Below are positions 60,906 to 64,000 of a stretch of 64,000 nt of DNA, one piece after another. The stretch covers positions 135,307,889-135,371,888 of the forward strand of contig CANTUZ010000002.1 of the NCBI GenBank assembly GCA_947846985.1, given 5' to 3'. The notes below the pieces were generated by a model. It ran no database searches and was not told the DNA's origin. It saw only the letters and a program-made list of their open reading frames with translations. Position 1 is the first letter of the stretch, and each line of letters starts with the position of its first letter. The position numbers were made by a program, and so were the translations under genes. Origin of the DNA: Fratercula arctica. Its lineage: Eukaryota > Chordata > Aves > Charadriiformes > Alcidae.

Positions 60906-63900
60906 GGCCATGTCTAGACTCACTCCATTCAAGGTATTACCACTCGCTGTGGAGCAATGCAGGTTACACTTTCAATTCTTTATTCTGTGGAACGGAGACT
61001 CCTGAAAAGGCAGGAGATCACTGAGGACGGTGTTGTCAGATTTATTTATTTGTGTATTTATTTAATGCTGCTTCTTAACTTTCATACAGTGGAATATAAA
61101 TGTTCCGGATCTAATGAATATAAATGATGGTAGCCCAAAGTTAAGTCACTGCTATCACTGTTAAAAAGCTTCTTTTCCTATACAGCCACTTAAAGTTGTT
61201 GTTTTCATTAAAGTGCTCATCTCAGTAAGGAAGTATAACAGCTCAGCAGCTGAGTGACTGCTTGTGTTAGCAGTAGCACATTGAATTTATATGACCTCTC
61301 ATTAATCTGTACTTTGATAAGGTCCTGGAGTGGTAGGATTAATGGCATTCCACTGTAAATTATTCAAATCCCTGCCTGTGCACTGACTAGCTCTTTGGAG
61401 AAACATGCAAGTGATACCTCTTTTACTGCCTCAGAGAATAAATACAGTGGTCCAGAGACAGGAATTTGCTCATCTGTATTGTGGGTCGTGTGTATCTGCC
61501 TAAGAGTAGGCAGACTTTCTTTTTTTTTTTTTTTTTTTTATTTTTCTGCTCGTGATTTTACTTCTAAAACTATTCTGCTCATACAAAGGCTGCCTTTCCT
61601 ATTCCCCCATCCTTTCCATTTCAGCTTATGGGCCCCATATAGCATGTCAAGAGCTAAGTACCTAGACTAGCTTGGTGACATTAACTTCATTTGGTCCAGA
61701 AGGCTCTCCTAGCTGCTTATGTTTCCCTTGTGCCACGTCAGCCTCACCAAATCCTATTTTTCCTCTTGGCTCCTTTCTGTCAGCCTGCATTCTTCTGAGC
61801 ATTGTCTCTTCAGCCATATCTCATCCCATGCAGTGCTTTCAGCTCTTGTTACCAGCATTACCTGCCCTGTGAGGGTTATAAACCCTGCTCCTGGTGCAGC
61901 AAAACTATGTGGATTTCATGGCCAGGACAACCTTTCTCTGGGGAAAAGAAAAAATGAGCATATCCCTCTCACATTTTAAGATCTCTTCCAGACATTCATG
62001 GACCTGAGTGTCAGAGGGACTATTAGTATTTCTGGTACAGTCCTGTATAACAGCTCCCAGAATTACTTCCTCAGTCATCCCTCTATCCAGCTGAGTAAGC
62101 TGTGATTAGAAGGTATCCTAGATCAATTTACAGGAAACAATGCATCTAGCAATGGAGAGTTTTCCACATCCTTTAACCTTCATTGATTAAATGTTTATCA
62201 AGTGTTCAGCTGGGAGTCTAACTTCTATTCATGACTTTCATAGCCGTTTCTTAGACATAAGAAAAATAATCTAGTCTAGTTTCAAGTAGCACTCTTCTGC
62301 ATACTACTGTGTACCATATTCATGTCACTTGGAAATTTTTGTCAGGTCAAAAGCAAATCCTTATGTATGACAAGTTAACTCTAATCTCTTTCAAATTTTC
62401 CATCTTTTAAGTAAGTTTAGAAACTGAGTACAGTACAGACTGTTGTCTCAGTGTTGTACACTGAGTCATCCTGCTGGAAAATTTCTGTCCTGTATATTGA
62501 GGAATTGTTAGCCATTGTTGCAGTAGCTTTCCTTCAAGACTTAACGTTCAGTAGAGGAAAACTCAAGTAAAGCCAATTGGAATATTGTCGGAAGGTGAAC
62601 TTCCTGCGGTGGAGTGCAGGGTTGAGCAATGTCAGCTGATAGACCTTCCTGATAAAAGAGTGTTTTCTCCTCAGCACAGTAGCATGCTCAAGTTCCTCTG
62701 ACAATTTCTACTTATAGGAGTCATCCTTTAATTTGGTCGTGTACGGCCCTAAGGCTGCTGTGCTGCTCTGAATGTGAGCATGTCTCGCTGCACCAGAAGG
62801 GATGGCTCCCCAGGCACTCTACCTCACCTGTAATCACTAACTACCTGGGCATCTCTGCACCATATTTTAATAAACAGTAATCCTGTGCTGAGATGCATTG
62901 TGGTATACAGCATGTGTGCTGCCTAGGCTGCTTCTCAGCTTCCAGTCCATAGTAGAGTGACACCAATGAAGAGGTTCACAAACCTTACCCTTACTCCTCT
63001 CCTTCTCACAACTTTTAGACTGTTACCAAAAAAAAGAGATGCTCACTTTTGATTCTTGATGGTCCATTGTTGCTGGAAACAGTGATGGAAAATTTTCATT
63101 TTGCTGTCACAAAACAATCTTTAAAATTAACCATTTACGTACCTAGAAGTTGCTGGCAGACCTGCTACACCAGTGTCTTCGGAGTGCTCAGCGTTCTGCA
63201 GCCCATGAGAACACTGTTGTTTGCTGAGCTCATACTTCTCAAATTACATTAGCCTGTTTTAACAACAGAAAAACAGATTTCAGGGAATTTGCTTAAAATC
63301 TTTTACGGCTGTTTGCCTTTGAAACTGCTACAAAATTGTAATGGCTTTTCATTTTGATTTGCTGGCAAGAAGCAAGTTGACTGCCCTTTCTTTGGAGAAC
63401 TTAAAGGCTGAACAGAAAATTATTTTGCTGACACACCAAATGGTTTTTGCAACTGAACTGATTTTGTTCAGTAATAAAAGTTGATTGGTGTAATGAAAGA
63501 ATGTTTTATGTAAGCATCACACCACTGCAAGGCCCCCAGCCTTCACTGAGACACTCAGGCCACACTCTGAACCCATTTGAATCAACAGGCTTATCTACAT
63601 GTACATATTGCAAAATAGAAAGCTCAGAGCAGAAAATGTCAGCCTCCAATTATTTCTCTTTTATTTCTTTTATAAGTCCAAATTTGGTAACATGTTGTTC
63701 CCTTCCATCCTCTCTGAAATCTATGCATGTGTATATATTTATGTAAAGAGATACATACATATTCACATATAAACACAAATATATGCATGTGTATATGTAT
63801 TTTTTGTATGCTTTCAATTTATTTTCAGTGGTCTAGTTTCTGTTTGGCTGGAGACATGTGGCTGCTGTCTCACCGTTAATTTAGAATTCTCCAGAATGCA

Positions 63901-64000
63901 TCATTTTCCAAACTGAAATCTCCTTTCTTCTTTCTATTCCCCAAATGGATAATGGAGTACCCTAGCAAAGAGGGCCTGAAAACTGCTAGCATGGTAATAG
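60906..64000. other. Noncoding; poly(T) at 61.52 kb and TA/TG-rich patch at 63.72-63.80 kb
   Basis: No gene was recognised. T20 occupies 61,520-61,539. TATGCATGTGTATAT occurs at 63,722-63,736 and again at 63,782-63,796, exactly 60 bases apart, within a TA/CA-rich patch. Overlapping frames at 61,395-61,979 are Ser/Leu/Cys-rich without motifs. Confidence 0.5.

Noticed and set aside
1..64000. tRNA, rRNA, snRNA or CRISPR features
   Set aside because: Reading both strands by eye, I saw no cloverleaf with A and B boxes, no ribosomal wording and no regularly spaced repeat-spacer array. A covariance-model scan would be needed to exclude small RNA genes.

Overview
The window looks like a stretch of bird nuclear genome, or just possibly that of another sauropsid. 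It is AT-rich and intron- or desert-like. The only abundant interspersed repeat is the CR1 family of non-LTR retrotransposons, with short 3' ends made of an ATTCTATG-type octamer repeat. No bacterial operons, CRISPR arrays, rRNA or tRNA genes were recognised, and no multi-exon protein-coding gene could be assembled. Nearly all open frames are short and have the composition expected of chance in AT-rich DNA.

Layout. 1-16.8 kb is AT-rich single-copy DNA. It holds a young 3' CR1 fragment (1.93-2.63 kb), a small CR1 tail (5.2 kb), a purine-strand tract (6.2-6.4 kb), an AT-rich inverted triplet repeat (6.74 kb), an ACT microsatellite (9.3 kb), one weak exon candidate (11.80-11.97 kb), an older CR1 tail of a second subfamily (14.0-14.3 kb) and a GC-richer interval of unknown origin (14.6-15.06 kb). 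16.83-18.12 kb is a minus-strand CR1 in which endonuclease sequence is joined directly to the region just past the reverse transcriptase core. A decayed CR1-like stretch may follow it (18.3-18.5 kb). 22.4-22.6 kb is another old minus-strand CR1 piece. 23-48 kb is mostly empty of genes, with simple repeats, several palindromes, a 196-codon frame of doubtful status (35.15-35.74 kb) and a CR1 tail (35.8-35.9 kb). 48.25-51.22 kb is the main feature: a nearly complete CR1 ORF2 carrying endonuclease and reverse transcriptase, inactivated by frameshifts, a stop codon and an active-site change. 51.2-64 kb is again AT-rich. It contains two overlapping hairpins (54.03-54.08 kb), a small minus-strand ORF that could be an exon (59.29-59.50 kb) and a CpG-rich pocket (60.65-60.91 kb).

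The CR1 copies record several waves of insertion. The 2 kb and 48-51 kb copies are nearly identical where they overlap, so their subfamily moved fairly recently, whereas the 14, 17, 22 and 36 kb copies are much more diverged. Between repeats, several intervals have the look of conserved noncoding regulatory DNA (dense TAATTA-type motifs, inverted repeats, isolated CpG clusters), but that is inference without an alignment. I found no clear sign of a new biological system. The most useful leads are the internally deleted CR1, the 27-bp duplication in the CR1 endonuclease, the double hairpin at 54 kb and the two exon candidates.
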